From positions 124,001 to 188,000 of the forward strand of contig CAYMGM010000002.1 of the NCBI GenBank assembly GCA_964390005.1: a stretch of 64,000 nt of DNA, read 5' to 3'. The position numbers and the translations under genes are program-made. The DNA comes from CAYMGM01 sp964390005 (lineage in GTDB: Bacteria > Pseudomonadota > Alphaproteobacteria > UBA9219). The notes below the pieces were generated by a model. It saw nothing but the letters and a program-made list of their open reading frames with translations, searched no databases and had not been told where the DNA came from. Numbering within the stretch: the stretch's first letter is position 1; each line of letters starts with the position of its first letter. This document shows positions 1 through 8,433 of the stretch, piece after piece.

Positions 1-204
1 GGCCCGCGAGAAAAAAGAAGCAAAGCGATTCCAAAAATGCGGCATAGAAACCTCGCCCTTCAAAATAGTCTTTTAAAAAATCAAACGCTGACGATCCTAG
101 CAAATTGACGCGCGAAAGCAAAAACACCTTTTCCCGGAATGGTTAAGATGACGTCGTTCAAGGAAAATGTTAAGAGGCGCGTAAAAGGCAGGGCACCATA
201 AAAA

Positions 205-281
205 TGGCGCGAGTGACGGGACTTGAACCCGCGGCCTTCGGCGTGACAGGCCGACGCTCTAACCAACTGAGCTACACCCGC
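205..281 (-). tRNA. tRNA-Asp (anticodon GTC)
   Basis: Read on the minus strand this folds as a full cloverleaf. The acceptor arm GCGGGTG pairs with CACTCGC with one G-U, the D-arm begins TAGCTCAG, the anticodon loop holds GTC, and the T-arm carries GGTTCAA. The discriminator base is G, as expected for tRNA-Asp, and CCA is encoded. A short T-run follows directly on the minus strand and may end the transcript. The flanks (1-204 and 282-420) show no other feature. Confidence 0.96.
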
Positions 282-420
282 GCACTCTACCGGGAACGAC
301 CAAAGCCGCATATCCCGGGACAGGCCGGGACAAATAAGGGATAAGAGCCCCCAAGTCAACCATTATTCTGCACAAAACGCCGTTTCTTCCGAAAAAACTT
401 TTCGCATAACATTTTGAAGA

Positions 421-1041
421 TCAAACATTTTCAGCAAAACGAGGATCCTCGCCCAAAATGGCGGCAATCACATCATAAGAAAAACCGGCCCGCGCTAACG
501 CCGCCGAGTCTTTGCGGTTTAACACTTGCCGCGCGGCGGGCTCATCAGGCCACCGATCAGCCCGGCGATACGGCCCCAAAGCGCGCTTGCGCGCAAAAAC
601 GCGCGCAGCGGCCCGCTCGGTATCTTCGCCCTCTTCCTCTTGGTGCGCTTCGACTGCTTGAGAGATCAAGGGCGAAGCTACCCCTTTTTGACCTAGTTTC
701 TGAACAATACGCCGCGCGCTGGCCCCGCTGCGCCGCAGCGAGCGCACTTTCATCTCGGCAAAAGAAGCGTCGTTGATGACGCCCGAACGTTTATGTTGGG
801 CCACAATTTTTTCAATCGCCTCGGCCAGCACGGCTTGCCGCGCCGTATCTGCCGCAAAAGCTTCATCGTCGAGACAAGCGCGGCGCAAACGATTTTGCAA
901 AACGCGCCGCAAGCTCGCTTCCGAGGCCGCGAATTTCTCAAGATAACGCAAAGCCGCAGCGGCAAGACGCTCAGGCGTCGGCAGCTTGCGTTTCTTGGGC
1001 TGATAAGGCGATCGCCTTGGTCTTGTCTCTCCGTCGTTCAT
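421..1041 (-). CDS. recX: RecX-family regulatory protein
   Basis: About 206 residues. The body looks like the all-helical RecX fold: a basic N-terminus, then a run with Leu-Arg-Arg-Val-Leu, Asp-Ala-Ser-Phe-Ala and Arg-Arg-Ile-Val-Gln-Lys-Leu-Gly-Gln-Lys-Gly, which fit the three-helix repeats of this family. RecX proteins bind RecA filaments and usually restrain them. The start was placed at 1041 because GAAGGAGAG lies just upstream; a longer in-frame extension to 1104 has no ribosome site. recA is not in the window. Confidence 0.8.
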   Translation of the reverse strand: MNDGETRPRRSPYQPKKRKLPTPERLAAAALRYLEKFAASEASLRRVLQNRLRRACLDDEAFAADTARQAVLAEAIEKIVAQHKRSGVINDASFAEMKVRSLRRSGASARRIVQKLGQKGVASPLISQAVEAHQEEEGEDTERAAARVFARKRALGPYRRADRWPDEPAARQVLNRKDSAALARAGFSYDVIAAILGEDPRFAENV

Positions 1042-1141
1042 GCGCCTCTCCTTCGACGGCCTTGCCACAAAAACGCCACACAACGGCCAAAGAACATAAA
1101 CCAATTATAAACGATAGAACAGCTAGGATCTGTTTCGTCAT
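971..1141 (-). CDS. Possible small membrane protein overlapping recX
   Basis: A 56-codon ATG reading frame whose first 20 residues form one plausible transmembrane helix (Ile-Leu-Ala-Val-Leu-Ser-Phe-Ile-Ile-Gly then Leu-Ala-Val-Val-Trp), followed by a charged tail. It overlaps the first 71 bases of recX in another frame, and the ribosome site is weak. It may be translated and coupled to recX, or it may be chance. No function is suggested. Confidence 0.3.
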   Translation of the reverse strand: MTKQILAVLSFIIGLCSLAVVWRFCGKAVEGEAHERRRDKTKAIALSAQETQAADA

Positions 1142-1207
1142 CGAATCATCTTGATTGTTATTGCGTTGAATATCTCTGTCTTGCCCCTCCGCCCGAAAGA
1201 AGCCGTC

Positions 1208-1546
1208 GTGACACACGAAAGCTATCGTTACTTTATCGAGCTGCGACCCTCGACCCCGGAAACGGCGAGCCGTCTGCATGCGCAGGAAGAACGGCGGCGG
1301 CATGCTTTGGCCTTTATCCATGATTTGCGTGAATGGCTGGATGAAAACAGCCTACAAGACAAAGTCCAAACGCTGGATGTCACGGTTTTTGGCCAGGTTC
1401 ACATTACGTGTGAGCCTGATGTCATTGATTTTGTTCGCGAACATGACGACAGCCAAATTGCCGTGATCCGCCCGGCTTCGGTTTTTCATGAAGGCGTGCG
1501 TCGGCTCATGACGGAAAGCGCCACCGCGCTGCGCCAAACAGCTTAA
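1208..1546 (+). CDS. Hypothetical protein
   Basis: About 112 residues from a GTG start preceded by GAAAGAAG; an upstream TTG at 1151 is also in frame but has no ribosome site. The protein is soluble and charged, with a helical Glu-Glu-Arg-Arg-Arg stretch and a later beta-like segment (Val-Thr-Val-Phe-Gly-Gln-Val-His-Ile). There is no signal peptide or membrane segment. It stands between recX (divergent) and the phosphatase-like fusion gene and could share a transcript with the latter, 94 bases downstream. I do not recognise the family. Confidence 0.6.
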   Translation: MTHESYRYFIELRPSTPETASRLHAQEERRRHALAFIHDLREWLDENSLQDKVQTLDVTVFGQVHITCEPDVIDFVREHDDSQIAVIRPASVFHEGVRRLMTESATALRQTA

Positions 1547-1640
1547 AAAAGGCTGTTTTCGGTTTATTCTTTCAAAAAAACGCCCTACCTTCTTCCCCGA
1601 CCTATAGATATTTTATCGCTTTATCGCGGAGAAGCCTTTT

Positions 1641-3494
1641 ATGAGCCTTGATATACCCGCGCTTTTACGCGCCATCGGGAAGAATTTTGTCTTGCCCATT
1701 TTCGACGGCAAGATCGATCAAAACGACGTCGAAAAATCGCCGGGCAATCCCGTCACCATCGCCGATATCGGCGCTCAAATCCTGATTACGCGCGCGATCC
1801 TTCAAGAAAACCCGCGCGACATCGTCTTCGGCGAAGAATACGCGCCTGTTTTTTCCAAGGCCGATCAAGCCATCGTCGATAGCCACAATATTCATGCGCC
1901 TCTTGATCCCGCGGCGCCCTTTCTGGCCTTGGTCCGCCAGCTGATCGCCGAAGGAAAATCGCTTCCCAAATCGGCTCTGCTCGAATACCGCCCGGATCGT
2001 TATGCATCGGGGTGGATTATCGACCCCGTTGACGGCACCCTTCCGTTTCGTGCCAAAGACCCCAGATTTTCAATGCAAATGGCCAGAACAAGCGAAGGGC
2101 GTATTATCGGCGGCTGGATTTATCGCCCTGTCGAAGACGTTCTTTTTCAAGCCGAGGGCGATAAGGCCGCCGAAATTGTCACGTTTGCCCCCGATGGAAC
2201 CTGGGCAAGCCGCCCCGTGGCCGAGCCGGAGACCGGCCCTTTGTCCGCGATGACCGTTCTTTATCCCCACGCGCACATGAGCGCGGCGCATGATGAGACC
2301 GTTCGCCAGATTTTCGTGCGCGACAACGCCCCCATTCCCTTTGAGGAGCTTCAAGCTCGCGTCCAAGACAAGTTTGCCCATATCCTCCATTCCGATGGTT
2401 ATTCCTATCATCATGGCGAGCTGTTTTTGGGCCATATCGGCGCTGTCAGCAATTCGAGCTGTTGGCCGTGGGATCAATTTGCGCAAGCCTTTATTGCCCA
2501 GCGCGCCGGGTATCGCGTCGCCTTCTTTGATGGACAAGATTATCTTGGGCCTCAAGACGAAATCCCCTTTGTCGAAGGGAAAAACGGCCTTCCCTTTGTG
2601 CGTTACACGGGCGGACTTTTATATGCCGCCCCGTCGCGCTGGGATGAAATCAACCGCACCTTGCACACGCCTTACACAACCGCCCTGACGGAAAGACCCC
2701 ACGTGATACACCTTCCAAACACGCCCACGCTTCCCTTTATTGGCGTCGAGGGCAACAATGTCCTGCTTCACGTAGCTCTTTTGCCATCGCAAGCGCTTGG
2801 GGCTTCGCTCGGCGCGTTGTCGGCCACGACCTTCACCGGCGTCAGCCAAAGCCAGATTTATTATCAAGTGCTGCCACCCGCTGAATGGAACCGCTGGGCC
2901 TCTTATCTTTATGAAGGCGGCGCTGAGACGCCCCCAGCGGCCACGGGGCCTTTTTCTCTTCCCCACCTCACCCTTGCCCACGGCTTGGTTGCGCAAGAGA
3001 AAACCGCGGACCTTCTCGGCGCTCTCATAGACACCGCGACAATCCAACAACCGCCACCTGTTGTGCTTGGCGGCTCTGAATCTATTATTGTCCCCCATTG
3101 GACATGCGGGGCGCGTCATCCCAGCCTGAAAGACGGCGTTGTCTGGATTGGCGCACAAAAAACGCCGGACCTGTTCGCGTATCAAGAACAAGTGCAACAA
3201 GCCTTACGCCAAAAGGGCGACATCAACGTCGTCACGCCGATGGGCGATCAATGGAATCCGCACTACACCTTAGGCATTCATAAAGGCGGCGCGATCCCGG
3301 ATGAAAACAATCGCCAAATACAAAAGGAGTGGGGTTTAGCGGGGGGCCTCGCCGACAATATCCTTGCCATCGGCGTCTCAGGACCCGACGGCCAGTTTCG
3401 AGCCCCCTGCTTTACGCTGGCACCGGATGGAAGCCAAACATCCCGCCAGCAAGCACAGAAAAATCTGGACCGGCTTTTAACGCACCATCTTTAA
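1641..3494 (+). CDS. Inositol-monophosphatase-like / 2H phosphoesterase-like fusion protein
   Basis: 617 residues with two recognisable halves. The N-terminal half carries the metal-site motifs of the IMPase fold: a Val-Thr-Ile-Ala-Asp segment near 38-42, Phe-Gly-Glu-Glu at 63-66, Trp-Ile-Ile-Asp-Pro-Val-Asp-Gly-Thr at 125-133 and a late Trp-Asp at 277-278. The C-terminal half has two His-x-Thr motifs (His442-Leu-Thr and His541-Tyr-Thr) about 100 residues apart, the signature spacing of 2H phosphoesterases (LigT, 2'-5' RNA ligase, cyclic phosphodiesterase). IMPases remove phosphate from sugar or nucleotide phosphates; 2H enzymes open cyclic phosphodiesters or 2'-5' linkages. Combined, the protein might open a cyclic or diester bond and then remove the monoester. 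GGAGAAG precedes the ATG. No signal peptide, so cytoplasmic. Confidence 0.7.
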   Translation: MSLDIPALLRAIGKNFVLPIFDGKIDQNDVEKSPGNPVTIADIGAQILITRAILQENPRDIVFGEEYAPVFSKADQAIVDSHNIHAPLDPAAPFLALVRQLIAEGKSLPKSALLEYRPDRYASGWIIDPVDGTLPFRAKDPRFSMQMARTSEGRIIGGWIYRPVEDVLFQAEGDKAAEIVTFAPDGTWASRPVAEPETGPLSAMTVLYPHAHMSAAHDETVRQIFVRDNAPIPFEELQARVQDKFAHILHSDGYSYHHGELFLGHIGAVSNSSCWPWDQFAQAFIAQRAGYRVAFFDGQDYLGPQDEIPFVEGKNGLPFVRYTGGLLYAAPSRWDEINRTLHTPYTTALTERPHVIHLPNTPTLPFIGVEGNNVLLHVALLPSQALGASLGALSATTFTGVSQSQIYYQVLPPAEWNRWASYLYEGGAETPPAATGPFSLPHLTLAHGLVAQEKTADLLGALIDTATIQQPPPVVLGGSESIIVPHWTCGARHPSLKDGVVWIGAQKTPDLFAYQEQVQQALRQKGDINVVTPMGDQWNPHYTLGIHKGGAIPDENNRQIQKEWGLAGGLADNILAIGVSGPDGQFRAPCFTLAPDGSQTSRQQAQKNLDRLLTHHL

Positions 3495-3510
3495 GAAAAA
3501 AGCTGGATTC

Positions 3511-3545
3511 AAAAAAAGCCGGGCTTACTGCCCGGCTTCTTCTTT
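3511..3545. terminator. Bidirectional terminator between convergent genes
   Basis: Perfect 8-bp stem AGCCGGGC/GCCCGGCT with a 5-base loop. On the minus strand it is followed by seven T and would end prfB; on the plus strand it is followed by a T-rich run and would end the fusion gene. The prfB stop codon TAA lies inside the hairpin loop (3525-3527), so the last sense codons form one arm. Confidence 0.85.
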
Positions 3546-4647
3546 TTGGCCTTGGATGCGCTGCGCCAGCGAGGCTTGAAGGAAGCGATCAATGTCGCCA
3601 TCCAAAACATCGGCTGACGCGCTTGTCTCGACGTTTGTGCGAACGTCCTTGACCAACTGATAGGGCTGCAAAACATACGAGCGGATCTGATGTCCCCACG
3701 CGATGTCGCTTTTACCCGCTTCAATAACGGCGGCGGCATCTTCGCGCTTTTTCAGCTCCATCTCATAGATCTTGGCGCGCAGCATTTCCATCGCTTTGGC
3801 ACGGTTCTTGTGCTGCGAGCGTTCCTGTTGGCAGGCAACGACAATGCCTGTTGGCAAGTGCGTAAAACGCACGGCACTTTCCGTTTTATTGACGTGCTGA
3901 CCGCCCGCCCCCGAGGAACGGAACGTATCAACCTTCAAATCCTTTTCGTCGATCTCGACCGTGATAGAGTCATCGATCACCGGACTGACAGAAACGCTTG
4001 AAAAGCTTGTATGGCGACGCGCGTTGGCGTCGTAAGGGCTGATACGCACCAAACGGTGCACGCCGCTTTCGGTCTTCAACCAGCCATAGGCGTTATGCCC
4101 CGAAATCTGAATGGTCGTGGATTTAATGCCCGCTTCTTCGCCCCGCGTCTCATCCAGCAAAAAGACCTTATAGGCGTGCTTTTCGGCCCAACGCATATAC
4201 ATGCGCAAAAGCATCTCGGCCCAGTCTTGCGCTTCGGTCCCGCCTGCGCCCGCATTGACTTCCAGATAGCAGTCGTTCGCGTCGGCTTCGCCCGACAGCA
4301 AACTTTCCAGCTCGCGCTGGGCCGCTGTCTCACGCAAGGCAAACAAGGCATTCTCGGCATCTGTGACCATGCCCGCATCGCCTTCGGCTTCGGCCATTTC
4401 CAAAAGTTCGATGTTGTCTTTCAGAACCTGTTCGATATCGCGATAGCCACGCACGCCTTGCTCAAGCAACGTACGTTCGCGCATCAGGCTTTGCGCTTTG
4501 GGAGGATCGTCCCACAATTTCGGGTCTTCGGCGAGCGCGTTCAATTCCTCAAGCTTTAGAACAGCTTGGTCGTAGTCAAAGATGCCTCCTCAGCAGCGCC
4601 AGCGACTTTTCCGTCGCGGCCACCGCCGACTGAATTTCAGCCCGCAT
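3525..4647 (-). CDS. prfB: Peptide chain release factor 2 (programmed +1 frameshift)
   Basis: RF2 ends translation at UGA and UAA. The catalytic Gly-Gly-Gln lies near residue 249 in the context Ser-Gly-Ala-Gly-Gly-Gln-His-Val-Asn. The anticodon-like tripeptide is Ser-Pro-Tyr (about 203-205) instead of the E. coli Ser-Pro-Phe, a form I associate with alphaproteobacteria. Translation starts at ATG 4647, reads 23 codons to an in-frame TGA at 4576-4578, then shifts +1 and continues from 4577 to the TAA at 3525, giving about 373 residues. A gene call without the shift would start wrongly at TTG 4544. The PBP1A gene, a frequent upstream neighbour of prfB in this class, is 3.8 kb away here. Confidence 0.96.
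4575..4590 (-). promoter_or_regulatory. prfB +1 frameshift site with internal Shine-Dalgarno
   Basis: On the minus strand the order is AGGAGG (4590-4585), three bases, CTT, TGA, C. This matches the classical autoregulatory slippage site CUU-UGA-C with the stimulating Shine-Dalgarno three bases before CUU. When RF2 is scarce the ribosome pauses at UGA and slips to UUU, making more RF2. Confidence 0.95.
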
Positions 4648-4831
4648 AATATGATCCTCTATTTTTCGTGTGATTGCCGGGTCTTCATGCCTGATTTGGC
4701 CGCTGTAATCAAGCTTTTCCGTTTCTTTCTTGCCCCAGATTAACCAAGACTCACCGCCCGCGACATGTTTAAGTGGACATCATTGAATCGTTTCACCCTT
4801 TATCTACGCAAAAATAAATCGGAGAGACCCC

Positions 4832-5902
4832 ATGCAAGACAATCAAAACAACAGCGCTGTTTATTTGCTCAATCAATTGGACCCCTTGCTTCATCCTGAA
4901 CTGACCGGATGCCGCGGCCAAATTAATAAACAGCTCCGTATGGTCATCGAAAGCCCCGGGTTTGATCCGAATGTTTGGGTCTTCAAAAATTACCCCGAGC
5001 CTCTTTCTTACATGAATGTGAAAGTTCCCGCCTTTTTCGCGGCTTTGGCCCACGGCGATCAGGAAACAGCCAAAATCTTTTGGGAGCTGCCGACACTAGA
5101 CCGCGCCCCTTATGGCACGCGCCAGATCAATAAACGCGACATCAGCGCTTTTGCCTATTTTGGCATGAACGCCCATCACCGTGACGAGATAGACGGCGTC
5201 CATCCGAACCCCGTCACCATTGATTTGTTTAGCATGCTGGGCAGCGATGCGCGTTTGACCCCCGACAACCAACGTACGGCAGAAGCTTTCAGCATGGATG
5301 GCTCGGAAGGCATTGGTTTTGGAGAACCTGTTGATCTGCGAAACGTAATGTTCTGGGTCAAAAGGGATTCCGCCTATCCCTCCGCTATCGAAGATATGCT
5401 GACCTTGCGCGATATTCATATTGTACGCCCCCACGGCGCTCTTTTAATGGAGGCCCTGCGCGACGCTGTTCCTCAATCCATGGAAGATGCTATCGACTTC
5501 GAGGATGGCCATGATTACAGCGATCGCTTGGCCGAGCCTGTTGAGCTTTTGTCCCGCTATCTGCGCGGGCCTGCCGAAAATCAATTGCAAGCCATTACCC
5601 CTGCCAATCCCCTTATTCCTTTTGATGCCGATCGTTTCGACCGAACACGTAAAATCGCTCAAGAAACGGGGGTCGCCGACCGGGGAAGCTTGATCAAAGA
5701 TGACGGTCAATATCCCTATACAGTCCCGGCGATGTTTCGCGTTAGCCAAAATATCTTGTATCGCCTGGCCACCAAGCTAGCCGAAGAAAAGAAAGACGTG
5801 TTGGCCGAACCCGATATGCTTTACACGGTCTGCCGTCGTAGTCTTTCGCCGCTTGTCGCCCAAATCACGGAAAGAACAACGCCTGTGGAGGCTGCGCCGT
5901 AA
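4832..5902 (+). CDS. Unknown protein, paralogue A of a local pair
   Basis: 356 residues, no signal peptide or membrane segment, ATG preceded by GGAGAGACCCC. I do not recognise a named family. It is a diverged paralogue of the gene at 6866-7930. Shared blocks include Phe-Phe-x-Ala-Leu-x-His-Gly ... Pro-x-Leu-Asp-Arg (about 68-91) and Leu-Gly-Ser-Asp-Ala-Arg-Leu-x-Pro-Asp (about 136-145), plus a C-terminal Phe-Asp-x-x-Arg-Phe segment. The helical His-Gly-x-x-x-x-Ala pattern recalls degenerate ankyrin-type helix pairs, which would suggest protein binding, but this is only an inference. Confidence 0.75.
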   Translation: MQDNQNNSAVYLLNQLDPLLHPELTGCRGQINKQLRMVIESPGFDPNVWVFKNYPEPLSYMNVKVPAFFAALAHGDQETAKIFWELPTLDRAPYGTRQINKRDISAFAYFGMNAHHRDEIDGVHPNPVTIDLFSMLGSDARLTPDNQRTAEAFSMDGSEGIGFGEPVDLRNVMFWVKRDSAYPSAIEDMLTLRDIHIVRPHGALLMEALRDAVPQSMEDAIDFEDGHDYSDRLAEPVELLSRYLRGPAENQLQAITPANPLIPFDADRFDRTRKIAQETGVADRGSLIKDDGQYPYTVPAMFRVSQNILYRLATKLAEEKKDVLAEPDMLYTVCRRSLSPLVAQITERTTPVEAAP

Positions 5903-5915
5903 AACAAACGGAAGA

Positions 5916-6695
5916 TCAAAAAAGAAAGCGAACGCCGGGGCCGCGAAAGCGTAACCGGCGTCCGGCAATATGACTATGAGGACTATAGGTTTTCGACAAT
6001 CTGTCTAATGTTTGCCGTTCTTTTTCATCTAAGAACAGCGTCGCGCCTAACTGTTGTTTAATATCGCGCCAAAGCCGAAAATCCATCACAGGCAAGTACC
6101 GACCGCACGCCTTGATATTGAGGATCTGCCGTCCGACCACATAACAGCAGCGTAAGTTTTCAAGCGTCAAATGACCTGCTTTAGGGCTTTCGTCCGCACG
6201 CTTCATCATAAAGATCGTTTTTTCGTGCGCAGCGCGATCTGGCTTTCCTTGTTGATAGGTGTCCACAAGTGTGACCGCACATGGCAAACGCAAAAGATGA
6301 AGCGGCTTAAAAAAACCAAGGCGAGGCAACTGAACGACACGTAAAAAAGCATATTCTAATGCCTCACGCCGTTCGCGCTCGTGTTGCAAAAGCAAAATAT
6401 CGTCTTCCGATAAAAGGGGTGGTCCGCCCTGTTTGCCGTGGCCTTCTTTTTTAAGGCCAAGCCAATCGCTCCCGAGCGTCATGTTGGGAAGATCTTTTTT
6501 TCGCCACCCCTTAATTCCGCGCGAAAGGCTACAACCATAACCAAAAGGCGCAATTTCCCCATCGTTCAAACGAAAATAAACCGCTGGACGCAAGCCCGAC
6601 AGTTTGCGCCCGCAATTGCCGCACACAGCGCCCGCCGCAGGAATGTAATCAATATAAATAGGTCTTTGCGAATGAGGAGAATAACGGCTGCTCAT
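5916..6695 (-). CDS. Unknown protein with Cys-x-x-Cys motif
   Basis: About 259 residues. Near the N-terminus it has Cys-Gly-Asn-Cys-Gly and about 30 residues later Gly-Tyr-Gly-Cys, which could make part of a zinc ribbon. The remainder is basic, with a charged helical segment (Gln-His-Glu-Arg-Glu-Arg-Arg) and an Arg-rich C-terminus, compatible with nucleic-acid binding. The start at ATG 6695 follows an AAAGG; a GTG at 6722 is possible. It sits in opposite orientation between the two paralogues, 13 bases after the end of paralogue A. No family recognised. Confidence 0.65.
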   Translation of the reverse strand: MSSRYSPHSQRPIYIDYIPAAGAVCGNCGRKLSGLRPAVYFRLNDGEIAPFGYGCSLSRGIKGWRKKDLPNMTLGSDWLGLKKEGHGKQGGPPLLSEDDILLLQHERERREALEYAFLRVVQLPRLGFFKPLHLLRLPCAVTLVDTYQQGKPDRAAHEKTIFMMKRADESPKAGHLTLENLRCCYVVGRQILNIKACGRYLPVMDFRLWRDIKQQLGATLFLDEKERQTLDRLSKTYSPHSHIAGRRLRFRGPGVRFLF

Positions 6696-6865
6696 CGTTT
6701 CGTCTGCCTTTAATGAATGCACGCGGATCCTGTCACAATCTTGTGAAAATAGAAAGAAGCGCGCAGGGGCGGGTTATTAACCATGACGCGACGCTTCCTT
6801 TATGGTCTACTGGGATAAAAGAAGCGGTTTCCCGTCCTCTTAAGCTGCCCTTTTGCCTTAAAACC

Positions 6866-7930
6866 ATGCCAAAGACTTCTCAAACGTCTCAAGATCTTTT
6901 TCAGACCCAGCTCACGCTTTTGGCGGCGCATGAGCCTTTTGATGTGCCTTTTCCCGAAGCCAAGCTTTCGGACGCTTTGAGGGATGACACCATCAATCCC
7001 AACATTTTTATTTCAACGCGCCTTTATCACCTTCCCGGTTTTTTTGTCGCGCTTGGCCATGGATCGCCGGATTTAGCCCGTCTTTATCTGGATCACCCGC
7101 GTCTTGATCGCTTAAGCCACGGCATGGATCACAGGCAAGACCGGTGCATCAGCTCGTTTGCCTATACGGCTTATCGCGCCATGGACAGAGACAGCGCTTT
7201 TGGCCATTCCCCCTCGCCCGATGCCTTGGCGGTTTTAAGCCTTTTAGGAAGCGATGCACGCCTTGTCCCCGACACCACCTGCATCGGTTATCGCTGCAAC
7301 TGGAACGACAACTTGCTTGGCACCATGGCCTTACGTAACCCTGACAGCGCGCTTCCTCTGGCGATCGAATCCTTTTTATGCGTACGCGATCTTTATCTTG
7401 CTCAAGAAAGAGAGGCTTTTTTCCAAGCCGATCTTATCGCCGCCGCAAAAGAGCTGAGCCTCTATCCAACATTAAGACGCCTAGACAAAAACACATTCAG
7501 TCGATTCTATCCCGGCGCGGCCAAGATTATTGAAAGCATCGATTCAACATCTTTGGATCAAATGGTCACGGTCTCAAAAATTTGGGGAAGTCTTTTCACA
7601 GAAAAAGCAGGCCAGCTATTCAGTTTGGCTCCGCCATGCCAAAGCCCTATTGTTTTTGATTCCCAACGCTTCCAGACGACGCTCGTCGAAGCCGCCCGCA
7701 CCGGCGTTTGCCGCGCCGGACAGCGCGAGGCCGTCGATATTTGGCATCCGCTTCACCTCAGCCCTTGCATTCGGACGGCTTGGCGTCTTTTAGACCGCTT
7801 GAGCGAAGAGGCTCAAACCTGTCCTGACCTTCCCGCCGCCGCGCGAAAAAATGCAGCCCGTTGTCTTGGAATAATGACCCAAGAAAATCTTGAAAACCGC
7901 GCGCTTCTCTCTGCGGCCAGCCCAAGTTAA
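6866..7930 (+). CDS. Unknown protein, paralogue B of a local pair
   Basis: About 354 residues if read from ATG 6866. No clear ribosome site precedes this or the farther upstream in-frame start (6713), so the start is uncertain. Sequence blocks Pro-Gly-Phe-Phe-Val-Ala-Leu-Gly-His-Gly (about 57-66), Pro-Arg-Leu-Asp-Arg (78-82) and Leu-Gly-Ser-Asp-Ala-Arg-Leu-Val-Pro-Asp (127-136) match paralogue A in the same order and spacing, and the C-terminal thirds also align. Cytoplasmic by composition. Function unknown. Confidence 0.7.
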   Translation: MPKTSQTSQDLFQTQLTLLAAHEPFDVPFPEAKLSDALRDDTINPNIFISTRLYHLPGFFVALGHGSPDLARLYLDHPRLDRLSHGMDHRQDRCISSFAYTAYRAMDRDSAFGHSPSPDALAVLSLLGSDARLVPDTTCIGYRCNWNDNLLGTMALRNPDSALPLAIESFLCVRDLYLAQEREAFFQADLIAAAKELSLYPTLRRLDKNTFSRFYPGAAKIIESIDSTSLDQMVTVSKIWGSLFTEKAGQLFSLAPPCQSPIVFDSQRFQTTLVEAARTGVCRAGQREAVDIWHPLHLSPCIRTAWRLLDRLSEEAQTCPDLPAAARKNAARCLGIMTQENLENRALLSAASPS

Positions 7931-7947
7931 AAAATCAATTTTCACTT

Positions 7948-8433
7948 TTAAAGACGCCGAACAACGCTTGTGTGCGTTAAAACGTCCTGGGGCAGTTTTT
8001 TCAACGTATCACTATAATCTATACGAAAGAGGTTCCTCTCTAATAAAATAAAGATAAAATAGATAAAAAGTAAAACCATGCAAATTTGTCGTGCCATAGA
8101 CCGCCAAAAGGAGAGTCTTTCTCCATTCATATCTGTCACACGCAGTCCTAGCATCGCTTTTCCAAGGCTCGCGCTTAGGATGGTTGTTTCTAAAAAACCA
8201 GCATACAACCAACCTGTCAGCACAAAGACACCTATATATGCATAAGATAAATGAGAGAGTACCAAACCATCCGTCACAACATTCTCTACCCAGATGGCAG
8301 GAATGAAGGAGAGGCCTGCGGCCGTTCCTGCAGTTAAAATTCCATAGACAACAAATTGATCTATCACATAGGCGATAAAGCGCCGCCCCCAAAAACGAGG
8401 CTCTGAGGACGTCCCCCCTAAATCTTCTATCAA
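7948..8433 (-). CDS. RDD-family membrane protein
   Basis: 161 residues with about three hydrophobic segments. The start Arg-Phe-Trp-Gly-Arg-Arg-Phe-Ile-Ala-Tyr-Val-Ile-Asp is the RDD signature (Arg then Asp in helix 1), and Ser-Leu-Gly-Lys-Ala-Met-Leu-Gly-Leu-Arg-Val is the conserved second motif. RDD proteins are small inner-membrane proteins of mostly unknown role; some are linked to ion transport. Its ATG overlaps the stop of the PBP1A gene by four bases, so the two are translationally coupled. Confidence 0.88.
   Translation of the reverse strand: MIEDLGGTSSEPRFWGRRFIAYVIDQFVVYGILTAGTAAGLSFIPAIWVENVVTDGLVLSHLSYAYIGVFVLTGWLYAGFLETTILSASLGKAMLGLRVTDMNGERLSFWRSMARQICMVLLFIYFIFILLERNLFRIDYSDTLKKLPQDVLTHTSVVRRL

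Noticed and set aside
5933..5962. Hairpin ACGCCGG/CCGGCGT as a terminator of paralogue A
   Set aside because: It lies in the coding end of the opposite gene, and no T-run follows on either strand.
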